NCBI RefSeq assembly: GCF_000787575.1
Contig: NW_012236505.1
Coordinates: forward strand, 248,001 to 312,000
Reading direction: 5' to 3'
Source: Acytostelium subglobosum LB1
Lineage: Eukaryota; Evosea; Eumycetozoa; Acytosteliales; Acytosteliaceae
Length of the DNA: 64,000 bases
Shown here: in pieces, positions 10,737 to 22,427 of the stretch
How positions within the stretch are numbered: position 1 is the stretch's first letter
How the letters are laid out: the number at the start of each line of letters is the position of its first letter
Translations under genes and position numbers: made by a program
The notes under the pieces: model-generated
Database searches by the model: none
What the model saw: only the letters and a program-made list of their open reading frames with translations
Told to the model about the DNA's origin: nothing

Positions 10737-12938
10737 TTAAGCAGTGGTTGTGGCAGATGTTGAGCCGCTGGCAGTTGTCTCTGTGGTGGTGGTACCGGTG
10801 GCGCCAGTGGTGTCAGCAGCAGTGGTCTCAGAGGTGGTGGTCGATGCTGAGGTGGTGTCGGCAGCAGTTGTCTCAGAGGTGGTGGTACCGGTGGTAGTTG
10901 GGTTGGCAGAGGTAGTGCCGGTGGTCGTGGTGTCGGCGGCGGTGGTCTCGGATGTGGTGGTGGATGGATCGGTGGTGCCAGTGGTTGTAGATGGATCGGT
11001 GGTGCCAGTGGTAGTAGATGGGTCGGTAGTACCGGTTGTGGTGCCAGTGGTGGTCGATGGATCGGTGGTGCCAGTGGTGGTCGATGGGTCAGTAGTGCCA
11101 GTGGTGGTTGATGGGTCGGTAGTTCCGGTTGTGGTCGATGGGTCGGTAGTGCCAGTGGTGGTTGATGGGTCGGTGGTACCAGTGGTAGTAGATGGGTCGG
11201 TAGTACCAGTTGTGGTCGATGGATCGGTAGTACCGGTGGTAGTTGATGGGTCGGTAGTACCAGTTGTGGTCGATGGGTCGGTTGTTCCGGTAGTGGTGGT
11301 TGATGGGTCGGTAGTGCCAGTGGTGGTCGATGGGTCGGTAGTGCCAGTGGTGGTTGATGGGTCGGTAGTACCAGTGGTGGTTGATGGGTCGGTAGTGCCA
11401 GTGGTGGTCGATGGGTCGGTAGTACCGGTGGTAGTTGATGGGTCGGTAGTACCAGTGGTGGTCGATGGGTCGGTTGTTCCGGTAGTGGTGGTTGATGTGT
11501 CAGTAGTAGCATTACCAGAGGTAGTTCCGGAAGTGGTTCCGGTTGTGGTCGAGCCAGTTGTTGTTGAGGTACCAGTGGTGGTCGAGGAGTCGGTGGTGGC
11601 GTTACCCGAGGTAGTACCAGTGGTAGTTGATCCAGATGTAGTTGAGGTACCGGTGGTTGTGGACGAGTCGGTGGTGGCGTTACCAGAGGTTGTTGAGCCA
11701 GTGGTAGTTCCGCTGGTGGTAGATGTTCCGGTGGTAGTGGAAGTGTCGGTGGTGACGTTACCTGAGGTAGTTGAGGTACCGGTGGTAGTCGAGCCACTTG
11801 TGGTCGAGGTACCAGAGGTTGTTGAAGTGTCTGTTGTTACATTGCCAGAAGTGGTACCAGTGGTGGTTCCAGAGGTTGTCGAGGTACCGGTGGTCGTTGA
11901 AGTGTCAGTGGTGACATTGCCAGAGGTGGTGGAGGTACCAGTGGTAGTTGATCCGCTAGTTGTGGAGGTTCCGGTGGTCGTTGAGGTGTCGGTGGTCACG
12001 TTGCCAGAGGTGGTTGAGGTACCGGTGGTAGTTGATCCGCTTGTGGTGGAGGTACCAGTGGTCGTGGAAGTGTCGGTTGTCACGTTGCCAGAGGTGGTGG
12101 AAGTACCGGTGGTAGTCGAGGTGGTACCAGAGGTAGTGGATGTGCCAGTGGTAGTTGAGGTACCGGTGGTGGTCGAGGTAGTTGTGGTAGTACCGGAGGC
12201 TGGGCATCCAGCTCTGCTCTTCATTCCAATAAGAGTGACACAGTCGTTGAGCTGAGTCAGGTAGAGAACCTCGGTCTCACAGTCAGAGCAGTAGACATTG
12301 ATGCGAGTAGATCTCTGCTCCAGACGGTATCTGTTCCAGCATTGAGAGCCATTAGTGTACAAGATGGAAACACCAAAGTCTAATTTGATTAAATAAGTGT
12401 TAGGTATTTGATTGAATGAGTGGGTGAGTGTAGTTCAACATACCAAGCTCTGAGTAGGCAGCCGTGCTCAGGAGACCATTGGTGGAGACAGACCACTTGT
12501 TGTGGACCTGGCAAGATTGGACGTTTCCAGATGGGCTGTCACAGTATCCCTTTGGATCATGGACTTGCTCACATACATTCCAGTAGTACTTGAGCTATAT
12601 ATTTATTAATAAGTTAGTTTGATTGATTGAGAGAGTGAGTGAATAGATTGTGGATTTATAATAACTTACATTTCTGATGTGGTAGTAGTATGCAGAGTTG
12701 TTTCTAAAATATTGTTGGAGATAATTGGATTAATTAATTAATATTAGTATTAATAATATTATTTGGGAGTTGGGAATACTTACAGAGCCAATGGGGACAG
12801 GTCGTATTCATATCCGCTTGGAGAAGTAAATCCACAAGGTGCTGGTGGTTGATCTTGGGCATATCCTTGCTCTGACAGACAGAGAAGGGTGACAGCAATC
12901 ACCAAAAGTGATGCTCTCAAAATGTTGTTGGAATACAT
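10737..12938 (-). CDS. Secreted MRH-like domain protein with Thr-rich mucin tail
   Basis: Four exons (12938-12784, 12703-12670, 12594-12444, 12379-10737) give 660 residues. The start has a clear signal peptide (NNILRASLLVIAVTLLCLS). Residues about 25-190 have paired cysteines and motifs of the mannose-6-phosphate-receptor-homology/Atg27-like fold (FTSPSGYEYDLSPLAL, GVSILYTNGSQC, YCSDCETEVLYLTQLNDC). The remaining 470 residues are Thr/Ser/Gly repeats: first TTTGTSTTSG types, then about twenty TTGTTDPST copies. No membrane anchor is visible, so it is probably secreted and heavily O-glycosylated, for extracellular matrix or cell coat. Exon 2 is only 34 nt. The domain call is by pattern; the mucin tail is certain. 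Confidence 0.72.
10960..11510 (-). repeat. Tandem TTGTTDPST-coding repeat
   Basis: Roughly twenty copies of a 27-base unit encoding TTGTTDPST, with synonymous variation between copies. The unit keeps all three minus-strand frames and at least one plus-strand frame largely free of stops, which explains the long shadow ORFs here. Confidence 0.9.
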
Positions 12939-13146
12939 GTTAAAATAAATAATTATTTATATAATATATATATATATTATTATTACTCAATAGAGATAGA
13001 TAATTGATTTGATAAGATTGATTGATTGAATATGGCCCTATTTATCTTGTTCCTTTCCTGACCAGTCTAGTCCAGTCCAGTCCGGTCCCAGACTAGACCT
13101 GGATGGATGTCCGTACACACAGACACATACATAACCCTCACCAATA

Positions 13147-13392
13147 TTACAAGGCTACTGCCTTTGCACGATTATCATCAGTATTGTAATGAGTGTTTAG
13201 TATGAACCCAATCCTTTTGGTGCAGTTCGAAGTACCATTAAAGGTTAAAGTATTACCTGTTGTCATGATTGATGATGGTGATGGCTGGCCTGCCACACAG
13301 ACAGACACACACAGACACGCAAGTGTCATTACCATCACACAATTGACGTCGGCTTCCCCTGAATGTTTGCATAAATGGTCTGAACAGCCCAT
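13147..13392 (-). CDS. Possible small secreted protein
   Basis: Open frame of 81 residues. An internal Met (MVMTLACLCVSVCVAGQ) would give a plausible signal peptide, followed by a short mature part with one N-glycosylation site. CACACAGACA repeats in the DNA create part of the Cys/Val run, so chance openness is a real alternative. No family recognised. Confidence 0.2.
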   Translation of the reverse strand: MGCSDHLCKHSGEADVNCVMVMTLACLCVSVCVAGQPSPSSIMTTGNTLTFNGTSNCTKRIGFILNTHYNTDDNRAKAVAL

Positions 13393-13571
13393 TATATGAA
13401 CCTAGCTGGGTGAGTGAGTTCGGGGTGTTTGCCCCTTTGGTGGTGAAAGGAGTCGTCGCTTAAATGACACTTTTCGACTGATCATCAATCAAAATGGATA
13501 TTTTAGTGTAGTTGTGGGGGGCCATCATAGGGCCTGCGTGTGAGGCTCATATGGTTGACTAATCAAACATG

Positions 13572-13632
13572 GTATTACTCCACTCGGTTAGTCAGGATCT
13601 CGCTGACCCCGAGTGAGAGTGGAAGGTGATAC
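13572..13632. other. Self-complementary segment, possible structured RNA
   Basis: CACTCGG (13581-13587) pairs with CCGAGTG (13609-13615), and inside it GTCAG (13591-13595) pairs with CTGAC (13603-13607) around a 7-nt loop. Outer bases GTAT and ATAC could close a longer stem. It is not a tRNA: there is no T-loop. Strand and function unknown. Confidence 0.35.
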
Positions 13633-14202
13633 TTCATCCAATCAATGTTTGCGTAGTGGTTAGTTTGTTTGTTTGTTTGTTGTTATAAATAGACCCATCA
13701 TCCATTCATTCCTTCATTCAAAATATGTGTGGGTGTGTGATCAGATGACGTCGTGTCGTGGTTGATTATTTGAATTGTTTTGGAAGCCAGGTGAATATCT
13801 GAAGGATGAATTAAAGGAACATGTACACTTTATGATCATTGTTGTTAACTTATAATGTCTCGTTTAAGTCTGTCAGCCAACCAATCCGTCATATTACTTA
13901 CACCATCTTACATTAAAGTAAGTACACACTTTAAATGTCAAAGTATGACGCTGTGATAATAATCAAACTATGTTCAAATGAATTGAACATCAAGCGGAGA
14001 ATAGATTGGTTGATTGGTTAGTTGGTTCGTTGGTTGGATGGTCACTCACACTTGTTGCTGATACTTTCGAGATTGATTGATGGACAATGGTTGGTTTAAA
14101 GTTTCAGGATTTTATGATTGATTGATTGATAGAGTGAGAGCGAATGATTGATTGAGTTAAAGTGAGATATTAAATTATTATTTAATTATATTAATATTAT
14201 TA

Positions 14203-15949
14203 TTACAAATAGTTTCCAAAGATGTACAACATAAATTTGACCCAGAGTGACGCCTTCCTCTCTTTCTTGAGCATCTCCATGTTGATTGGAGTGGACACAT
14301 TCCAAATGTATAGACGATCATTCTCAATGATCTGTCTGACTGTGTCATTCTCCGTCATGATGATGATCTGTGCCTCAATGTCCTTCTCCAGGCTCCTCTT
14401 GCCAAAGTTGGGACTGCCAATGATAGTGAAGTTTGGCGTCTGTTCATTGATCGGAGTAACCCAAATACCTTTGTTATGGTCTTGTGGACGAGTGTACTCA
14501 CGCATGGATATACGATCACCGTTGCCAGTGTCTAACACCTTTTGTAGGAATTGACGTTTGATCCATCCATAACAATCTGGTACAATACTGGATGCACCAG
14601 TGGCACCCGCAAATCCATTGGATATCGGTGAACAAGTGATCATCTCCATCTTTGGCTTACATGTGAGTAGCAACTGTGTGTAGTTCTTGGTCATGTTGAA
14701 GTATGGAGTGGCAAAGTATAACATGGACGAAGAAGGTATGTTGGCAAAGATGTATGATGAACATACTTGATCGTGCTGGATGTTGAACCTGCCCATCTGA
14801 ATAGTTGGGAAGATCCAGGTAAGTTTACCATTTGATCGAGTTGTTGGTGCGTCCAATGGTGATGACAGAGACTGCTTAGAGTTGTTTGGCAAGTAGAATG
14901 AGTTGGGCTCGAGCAAGGATGTAAGTCTCTTCTCAGCTACTGCTTTGAAGTGAGATGACTCAGTCACTGGATCAACTGATCCCTGATTGATCACTTTGCC
15001 ACTTATATCCAACTTGTAAGATAGTTCACCAATAGTTCGGACCAGATTGTCAAAGAAGGTCGCCAATGACTCAGTCTTCGACACGCACACTACTCTATCC
15101 TCTCGTTTGCCATAGTCCATTGACAAGTTGGCTCTATATGTTTGATTGATTGATTGATAGGAAGTTAGAACATTACAATTAAGCGTTCCGGAACATTGTG
15201 TATATTTACCCTCCGATCATAAAGTCATTGTCAAAGACATAGGCCTTCATGTGACTGATTCCAATCACTTCGTTGGTACGCTGTGGAAGTACACGCTTCA
15301 GCAGTCCGGTCAGGTCTGGTGTATGGTACATTGTGATGGTCACTCTAGTAGGATATGCATTGAGTAGTAGTTGCAACATTGTAGCAGAACTGGCTAGGAT
15401 ATTCGGATCGAACTTGCTAGGCATTAGACGACTACCTCTCAAACCATCCAAGTGGTAATGGACTTTGAGGGAAGGTGATCGCTCACATGCCGCCATCAAC
15501 TCGCTTACCAACTGCTTCTCATTCATTCCGGTACCAAGGTAGAGTGAGGCCATGGTTATACGACGCTTGGCATTACGTATACCATCGAATAGTTTGGAAT
15601 AAAAATCAACGGTACCCTTGACAAAGTAGATATTATCTTGGTCGATGGCGTAGGCTGGACCTTGAGATGAAAGTGCCCAGAATGTCTCATTTAGGAAGTT
15701 ATCTTGGAATACTTGGTCTTTGTTATGATGTATATTATTGGAAGTAATTGGTAGTGATAGATATGTTGACTTCTTTGGTATTATTATATCATCAATATTG
15801 TTGACATAACCAAATAATGATTTAATAAAATTAATTATATAATTGAAAATTGAATATATAATGTTGTACATTGGGATTATAACTATTAATGCAAATACTA
15901 ATATTGATAAGAGTAAAGTAATTATATTTTGTATTATTCCTTCTTTCAT
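14203..15949 (-). CDS. pgs1: CDP-diacylglycerol--glycerol-3-phosphate 3-phosphatidyltransferase
   Basis: Two exons (15949-15210, 15133-14203), 556 residues. Makes phosphatidylglycerol phosphate from CDP-diacylglycerol, the committed step to cardiolipin in mitochondria. It belongs to the phospholipase D superfamily. The first HKD motif is HMKAYVFDNDFMIGGANLS followed by DYGKREDR, spanning the intron. The second is represented by DHNKGIWV with TIIGSPNFGKRSLEKDIEAQ, a hallmark of PGS1. The N-terminus is very hydrophobic (about residues 1-45), probably a membrane or mitochondrial targeting segment, more extensive than in animal PGS1. GAT tetramers downstream are in the minus-sense orientation. 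Confidence 0.92.
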
Positions 15950-16393
15950 GAATGGGTATAGTATTATGAATGATCATTTATTCTTGAGGACCTGTTTTAT
16001 TATCTCTATCAATGATAATTGATGACACTTGTCTCTTTAATCAAACTCATGAATAGTCAAAGAAGACCTTTATTGAAATATTGATGGAATGGTTGTGTCT
16101 CTTCCCTCATCACTCCATTGGTTTTTCCCGATTTGGTAATTTTTTGACTTTGGATCATCATCAACCTCACACGAAAATATCCTGATTTGGAAATTGAAAG
16201 GTTGACTCCCAAGTTTGACATTTGTTTACTTTGAACAAAGAAAACAACTCAATCATATGTTAAACATCCATCAACTATGTTGATCAACCAATGCTAACAT
16301 ATAGTAAGTACATGAATTGCTTTGGTGATAGGTTTATTGATTGTTTGATTGATGTTTGCGTGTATAAAGTATGAATGGCTGATGATGGAAGTG
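15950..16393. other. Intergenic
   Basis: Promoter of pgs1 and 3' flank of the GPI-anchored protein gene. I see nothing beyond AT-rich sequence. Confidence 0.6.
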
Positions 16394-18217
16394 TTACCAC
16401 AGCAGAGACATAACAATCACTCCTCCAACAATCATTCCAGCGCTTCTAACATTGCTTGCAGATGCTAAAGTGTTTGAAAAGTTATTAGTTCTACGTTCAA
16501 TCAAACATTCACTCAATCAATGTTGGGTATACTTACATGAGTGCGACATCTTTGCCTCTCTGGCAATGCAGTCGTCGTCATTTGGCTCACAGAGGGTTTC
16601 AACATTGTCATTGCCTACGTAAGTTGATGATTGCTTGGTGGTGGACCATGAGCTGATGGTGTGACCAGTGGTGGTTTGAGCGGTGGTCGAGTATCCAGAG
16701 CCAGATGTAGACTGGGCAGTGGTGGACTGAGCAGAAGTGCTATGTTGAGTGGTAGATTGTTGAGTGGTAGTGTATGATGAGCTTGATTGACCGGTCGAGG
16801 CGGAGGTAGTGGCGTTCGATGACCAGTTACCAGTGGAGCCGGATGTGGTCCAACCAGTTGTCCAGTTTCCAGTTGTGCCTGATGTGGTCCAGTTTCCAGA
16901 ACCCGAGGTAGATGATCCGGTCCAGTTGCCGGAAGTGCCAGTCCAAGTGGTCGATGAACCTGTCCAGTTTCCAGATGTGGCGGAGGAACCAGAACCAGTC
17001 CAGTTGCCGGATGTTGTTCCTGAAGTCCATCCAGTAGAGCCGGTGGTGGACGAACCAGTCCAGTTACCAGATGATCCTGAGCCGGTCCAGTTTCCAGTAG
17101 TTGATGATCCCGAGCTCCAGTTGCCAGAGGTTGATGATCCTGAGGTCCAGTTGCCAGAGGTTGATCCTGAGGTCCAACCAGTAGATCCTGTTGTCCAGTT
17201 TCCAGAAGTGGTAGTACCCGAAGTCCAGTTTCCTGAGGTTGATGAACCGGATGTCCAGTTGCCAGTAGTGGACGAACCAGTCCAGTTTCCAGTAGATCCG
17301 GTGGTGGATGAACCAGAAGTCGAGTTGCCAGTAGTGGATGAGCCAGTCCAGTTACCAGTAGATCCGGTAGTGGATGAACCAGAAGTCCAGTTGCCAGTTG
17401 ATCCGGTGGTCCAGTTACCAGTGGTAGACGAACCAGTGGTCCAGTTGCCAGTGGTGTATGGGCCCGTGGTCCAGTTACCAGTTGTGGTGGTGGAGCCAGT
17501 TGTCCAGTTACCGGTGGTAGATGAACCCGTGGTCCAATTGCCAGTGGTGTATGGACCCGATGTCCAGTTACCAGTTGTGGTTGTGGAACCAGTTGTCCAG
17601 TTGCCGGTAGTGGCTGGACCAGTGGAGCCAGTGGTCCAGTTGCCAGTGGTAGATGAACTCGTGGTCCAATTGCCAGTTGTGTATGGACCCGATGTCCAGT
17701 TACCAGTTGTGGTGGTTGAGCCAGTTGTCCAGTTGCCGGTAGTGGCTGGGCCGGATGTCCAGTTACCAGTTGTGGTTGAGCCAGATGTCCAGTTGCCGGT
17801 AGTGGCTGGGCCAGTGGAACCAGTGGTCCAGTTGCCAGTGGTTGATGGACCCGAGGTCCAGTTGCCAGTTGTGGTTGAGCCAGATGTCCAGTTGCCGGTG
17901 GTGGCTGGGCCAGATGTCCAGTTACCAGTTGTGGTTGAGCCAGATGTCCAGTTACCGGTGGTGGCTGGGCCAGTGGAGCCAGTGGTCCAGTTGCCAGTTG
18001 TGGTTGAGCCTGATGTCCAGTTGCCAGTAGTGGCCTGACCTGTGGTACTGTTCCAGCTTGTCGTGGTACCATTTCCGGTGGTGAAGCTTGTGGTACTGTT
18101 CGCACTGTGATTTGGTGAAATGCTTGGTCTATGTCTACCCGTACCAATAGCCAATGTGGCCGTGGTCATTGCCAACACCAACAGTATTGGCAATACAATA
18201 TTATTATTAAATCCCAT
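16394..18217 (-). CDS. GPI-anchored NWT-repeat surface protein
   Basis: Two exons (18217-16537, 16464-16394), 583 residues. A signal peptide ([17 protein letters not shown]) leads into about 450 residues of Gly/Ser/Thr/Trp repeats of the form TTGNWTSGS, with several dozen NWT sequons, so N- and O-glycosylation should be heavy. A short Cys-containing stretch ([17 protein letters not shown]) follows. The second exon, 71 nt, encodes [10 protein letters not shown] then a hydrophobic end [12 protein letters not shown]; this is a typical GPI-attachment signal. Likely cell-surface or spore/stalk coat protein. No enzymatic domain. The separate anchor exon would let splicing choose between anchored and secreted forms; that is inference. 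Confidence 0.8.
16800..18060 (-). repeat. GNWTxGS-coding repeat array
   Basis: Degenerate repeats with a 24-30 base period coding TTGNWT(S/T)GS. The array is GC-richer than flanking DNA and keeps other frames open, producing long shadow ORFs on both strands. Confidence 0.9.
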
Positions 18218-19435
18218 AATTAATTAATTATTATATATATTTGTTTCTTTGTTATTGATTGTTAGTTGGAATGATTGATGAATGAAATAAATGAATAAAT
18301 AAATGAATGAATGAAGAAGGATCAACCATGGACCTGTGATAAATATAGGAACGCGGTGGAAGCTCACAATGTTTGGGGTGGGACTGAAGAGGTCCCCGGT
18401 AATCGTGGTTCGACCAATGTTCTGAATGCATTCGATTTGTTTGAACACATAGGCAGTCAGTCATGTGAGGCTGTGAAAGCCTCGTCGACTTCGCCGCCGA
18501 TGCCAAGACCATGATCGACTGGGTGGCGCCCCTGTACAGAATATGGTCATTAACATAATAATAATAATGAAGTGTATTATATGAGTGGGAGGGAGTGGAG
18601 TGACCCTGCCCCATCTTTACCTAGTTTAAAACGTGCAACGTCAACAACCAGGGTACCTTTGAATTATAGTGTGTGCTCAGGAGGACCGACTGTGCCGGAA
18701 GAAGGAACTTACGGAAAGAGTAAAGAGTTTAGAACTTTGCAACATTGTTTGATGTTGGTTGTACCTAGGAATTGGAATGAGTGCGCGAGATTAGTTGAGG
18801 GAGATGCGATGCAACGTCGACGAACTAATTGAATGATGTCAAAGTAGTGCCTGAGAGGTGAAGACTCGATGTAATCAACGGGGTACTCAACGTGTTCAGC
18901 TTACTTGTTGGGCAACACACCAATCAAATCAAAACTTTGATTTTGGCATAGAACACAAGTTCGTTTGAACTTTAGAATGATCAATCCAAGAAGCAATCAA
19001 ATATCTTGATCATAAGGCATTTCCCATTCTCATTCCCATTATTATTACTATGAGGCAAGTATATATTTATCATTGATGAAGATCAATCAAAGAATTATTA
19101 TTATTATTATTATTCATTCATTCCAAAGTGATCACTTTGGAATATATATTGTGAGTCCAATGAACTCATTTAACTTTGAGGATATTAATATATATATTAG
19201 GATATTATTTATATCAATATTGATTGATAAAAAACATATATTATCCGAGTTATTGAGACTTCGCCTTGATCAATACCATTTTAATTAAATTAATTAAAAA
19301 TTCACAAATAAAACGACAAATTTGACGAGTCGTCTACCTGAATGTTGATTGTATTCATTCATTTATTCATTACATTGATCATCAACCAATCACACATATA
19401 ATATAATATTATAAACAACAAACAAAGGAACAAAG
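18218..19435. other. Intergenic, with coding-like fragments
   Basis: Promoter of the GPI-protein gene on the left and of NVL on the right. The middle, 18310-18840, has GC-rich coding-like composition (listed separately). From 18850 to 19435 the sequence is AT-rich without features. Confidence 0.5.
18311..18832 (+). pseudogene. Coding-like fragments of unknown origin
   Basis: Short plus-strand frames with good protein-like composition follow one another: one with NVWGGTEEVPGNRGSTNVL and AFDLFEHIG, another with SLVDFAADAKTMIDWVAPLY, and a third with SKEFRTLQHCLMLVVPRNW. None is a complete gene and no family is recognised. They may be remnants of one gene or of a mobile element; the sequence does not decide. 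Confidence 0.3.
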
Positions 19436-22427
19436 ATGGTCAATAAGGTATTGAAGAAATCATCATTGTATGATAATAAGTTATTGGAACGTATTGAGAG
19501 CTTGGACTTCTCAAACAACGCATACTTGGATGCAGATACTATTGCTACAAGACTGCGATCACACTTCTCAGAGTATAACAGAAAGCCTTATAAACCATTC
19601 TTGACTCAAGTTGAGAGAGGTATGTTCATTGTCATTCATTCAACTCATTCGATCAATCAAACCTAACAAACTAACAAATGTGACTTAGCAATCGAGATTA
19701 TTATGAAGTCTGTTGATGGATCAGTTGATGATGAGTATATTGATGGTGATGCTACAGTTGATCAAGTACAAGAGAATGGTGGATCAGTTGACAATAACAA
19801 CAATGGCGATAGAATGATTGAAGACAATGATAGTGACGTTGAATACGTCGGAACAGTATGTAGTCGCGACCGTCTCAACTAGCGCGCGAGTACCCAATCT
19901 AACCCAACATAGTCAACTACAAAGCAACAGAAGACCAAAGCAAACAACTCAATGAATCAAGCGTTGTTATCAAATTATACAAAGAATACGACGACAAAGT
20001 CACAGACTACGACACCTTCGACAACACCTCCAACAACACCTCCATCAACAATATTTGGTGTAAAGGATGCAGGAAATGGCATGGCTGGCGTAAGCCTCAA
20101 TCCACTTGGCAAACGACCCAGAGAGGCGTTGAACGCCACCTCATCACCAGCAAAGAACGACACAGACAACAGCGCAAACAACAACAACAATACTTCGGTG
20201 TCTGTGCCACAGACACCATCATCGTCATCAGATCCACAGAAGCGTATGAGACGTCTGAGGCCAGCTGGCGCACCAAGCTTGAACACAGGTGGCAACATGA
20301 CAAAGATTGGTATCATCCCCTCGGTCGACCTGTCTAATGTGGGTGGCATCGACTCGGTGATCAAGGAGATCAGAGAGCAGATCGAATTCCCCATGTGTCA
20401 TCCAGAGATATACAGACATCTTGGCGTCGACCCGCCCCGCGGCATCCTCTTGCACGGCCCACCCGGTTGTGGAAAGACGTTGCTAGCTAACGCCATTGCT
20501 GGCGAGCTCAAAGTGCCTTTGATCGCAATCTCTGCGCCAGAGATTGCCAGTGGCATGTCGGGTGAGTCAGAGGCCAAGATTCGCTCGTTGTTCGCATCGG
20601 CTCAGGAGCAGGCACCATGCATTGTATTCATCGACGAGATCGATGCCATTGCACCAAGACGTGAGAATGCTTCCAAAGAGATGGAGCGTCGAATCGTGGC
20701 GCAACTGCTCACCTGCATGGACTCGCTAAACATGAGGTCTGCATCGAGCAACAGCAACTACACCCAATCAAGGGACAATGGTGGCAATGACAATGGCGAG
20801 ACAGAGAATGGCAACGATGCCAACAACTCATCCGACACTGGCAAGACAGGACACATCATTGTGATTGGTGCAACAAACAGACCAGAATCAATCGACACTG
20901 CGCTGAGGATGGGAGGCAGGTTCGACAAGGAGATTGCGCTGGGTGTCCCCGACAAACTCTCTCGCGAGATGATACTCAGAGTGATCACCAAGCGAATGAG
21001 ACTGCCCGCCGGCTTTGACTATGAGGAGATCGCCTCCCTGACGCCAGGCTATGTCGGAGCCGGACATCAACCTCCTGGCCAAGGAGGCCGCCACATTCTC
21101 CCATCAACAGAGTGTTCACTCAGATGGTCAATGCCGATGCCCAGCAGGATGGTCAACAACCGAAGGATCAGAAGGATCAGCCACAGGTATCAATCGCAGA
21201 CTTTATCAAGAAGTTGAAGCAGCCAATGACCCCCGAGCAGATGAACAGCATGTATATAGAGATGGTGGACTTTAGGAAGGCAGTCAAGAAGGTGCAGCCA
21301 TCGGCTAAGCGTGAGGGCTTTGCAACAATACCAAACGTCACGTGGGATGACATCGGAGCATTGAACCCTATACGCGAGGAGTTGACCAAGACCATCCTCA
21401 GACCAATCCAATTCCCTGGAACATACAAGGGAGTTGGTATCACCTCGCCCGCTGGTGTTCTCATGTACGGACCACCAGGTTGTGGTAAGACCCTCCTCGC
21501 CAAGGCCATCGCCAACGAATGTCGTAAGTATCCATTCAATCCAATCACTCTGTCTTGCTTGCATCGCGACTGACCACCCATACATCAATCAATCAAACAG
21601 AGGCAAACTTTATATCTGTAAAGGGACCAGAGTTGTTGAACAAGTATGTTGGAGAGTCAGAGAGGGCCGTGCGACAGGTGTTCCAGAGGGCATCAGCCTC
21701 AGCTCCATGCGTTATATTCTTTGATGAGTTTGATGCACTGGCGCCAAAGAGAGGATCAGAGGGTAGTCAAGCAACGGAGCGTGTAGTCAACCAACTGCTA
21801 ACAGAGATGGATGGATTGGAGAAGCGATCAGAGGTGTTCATCGTGGCCGCCACCAACAGACCAGACATCATCGATACGGCCATGCTCAGACCCGGTCGAC
21901 TTGACAAGCTGCTCTATGTGCCGCTGCCAACGCCAGAGGAGCGCGTGGAGATCCTCAAGACCGTCACATCCAAGATACCGCTGGGCAGCGACGTCGACTT
22001 GGCAGCGATCGGTCATGACAGCAGATGCCACGCGTTCAGTGGTGCTGATCTGTCATTGCTGGTCAAGGAGGCGGCCATGTCTGCCTTGGACAAGGTGTTT
22101 GAGATCGAGAAGATCAATGGACATGGCGAAAAGAGTCGTGGCGATTCAATCAAGCCAATGGTATCGATGGACGACTTTGTCTATGCACTGACGCGCACCA
22201 AGCCATCAGTGTCCAAGAAGGATGAGTTGATGTACGACAAACTGAATAATAACATCAAGCAAGCCCGAGACGAGGAGAAGGAGCGACAAATGAAAGAAAG
22301 AGCGATAGCAAACAGGGCTGCTGCAAACAACATCATCAACAATATCAACAATCTCAACAACTCGAATATTAATGGCAATGATGGTGGTGTTGCCAGTACC
22401 AGTGGGAATGATCCAATGTTGGCCTAA
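19436..22427 (+). CDS. nvl: NVL/Rix7-type AAA ATPase (contains two apparent frameshifts)
   Basis: Four exons (19436-19619, 19689-19855, 19913-21523, 21601-22427). Tandem AAA ATPase of the Cdc48 family that removes assembly factors from pre-60S ribosomes in the nucleolus. The N-terminal small helical domain ([20 protein letters not shown]) is NVL-specific. D1 has Walker A GPPGCGKT and Walker [10 protein letters not shown]2 has GPPGCGKT and [16 protein letters not shown]. Between D1 and D2, near 21062 and 21101, two extra bases must be removed to keep [29 protein letters not shown] in one frame; with them removed the coding length is a multiple of three (928 residues). These look like sequence errors rather than decay, since both ATPase cores are otherwise intact. 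Confidence 0.92.

Larger units (their letters stand above)
12939..14202. other. Intergenic, 1.3 kb
   Basis: Promoter of the MRH gene, then mixed sequence. A minus-strand frame at 13147-13392 contains a short hydrophobic run followed by NGTSNCT and could be a small secreted protein, but support is weak. A self-complementary segment at 13572-13632 is listed separately. Around 13970-14060 there are TTGGTTGG-type runs. Confidence 0.5.

Noticed and set aside
10744-12255. 503-codon plus-strand Val-rich frame
   Set aside because: Exact complement of the Thr/Ser repeats of the MRH protein; it contains only repeat-derived residues and lacks any domain.
16809-18038. 409-codon plus-strand Val/Pro/Gln-rich frame and a 510-codon second minus frame
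   Set aside because: Shadows of the NWT-repeat array; the true frame has signal peptide, sequons and GPI tail.
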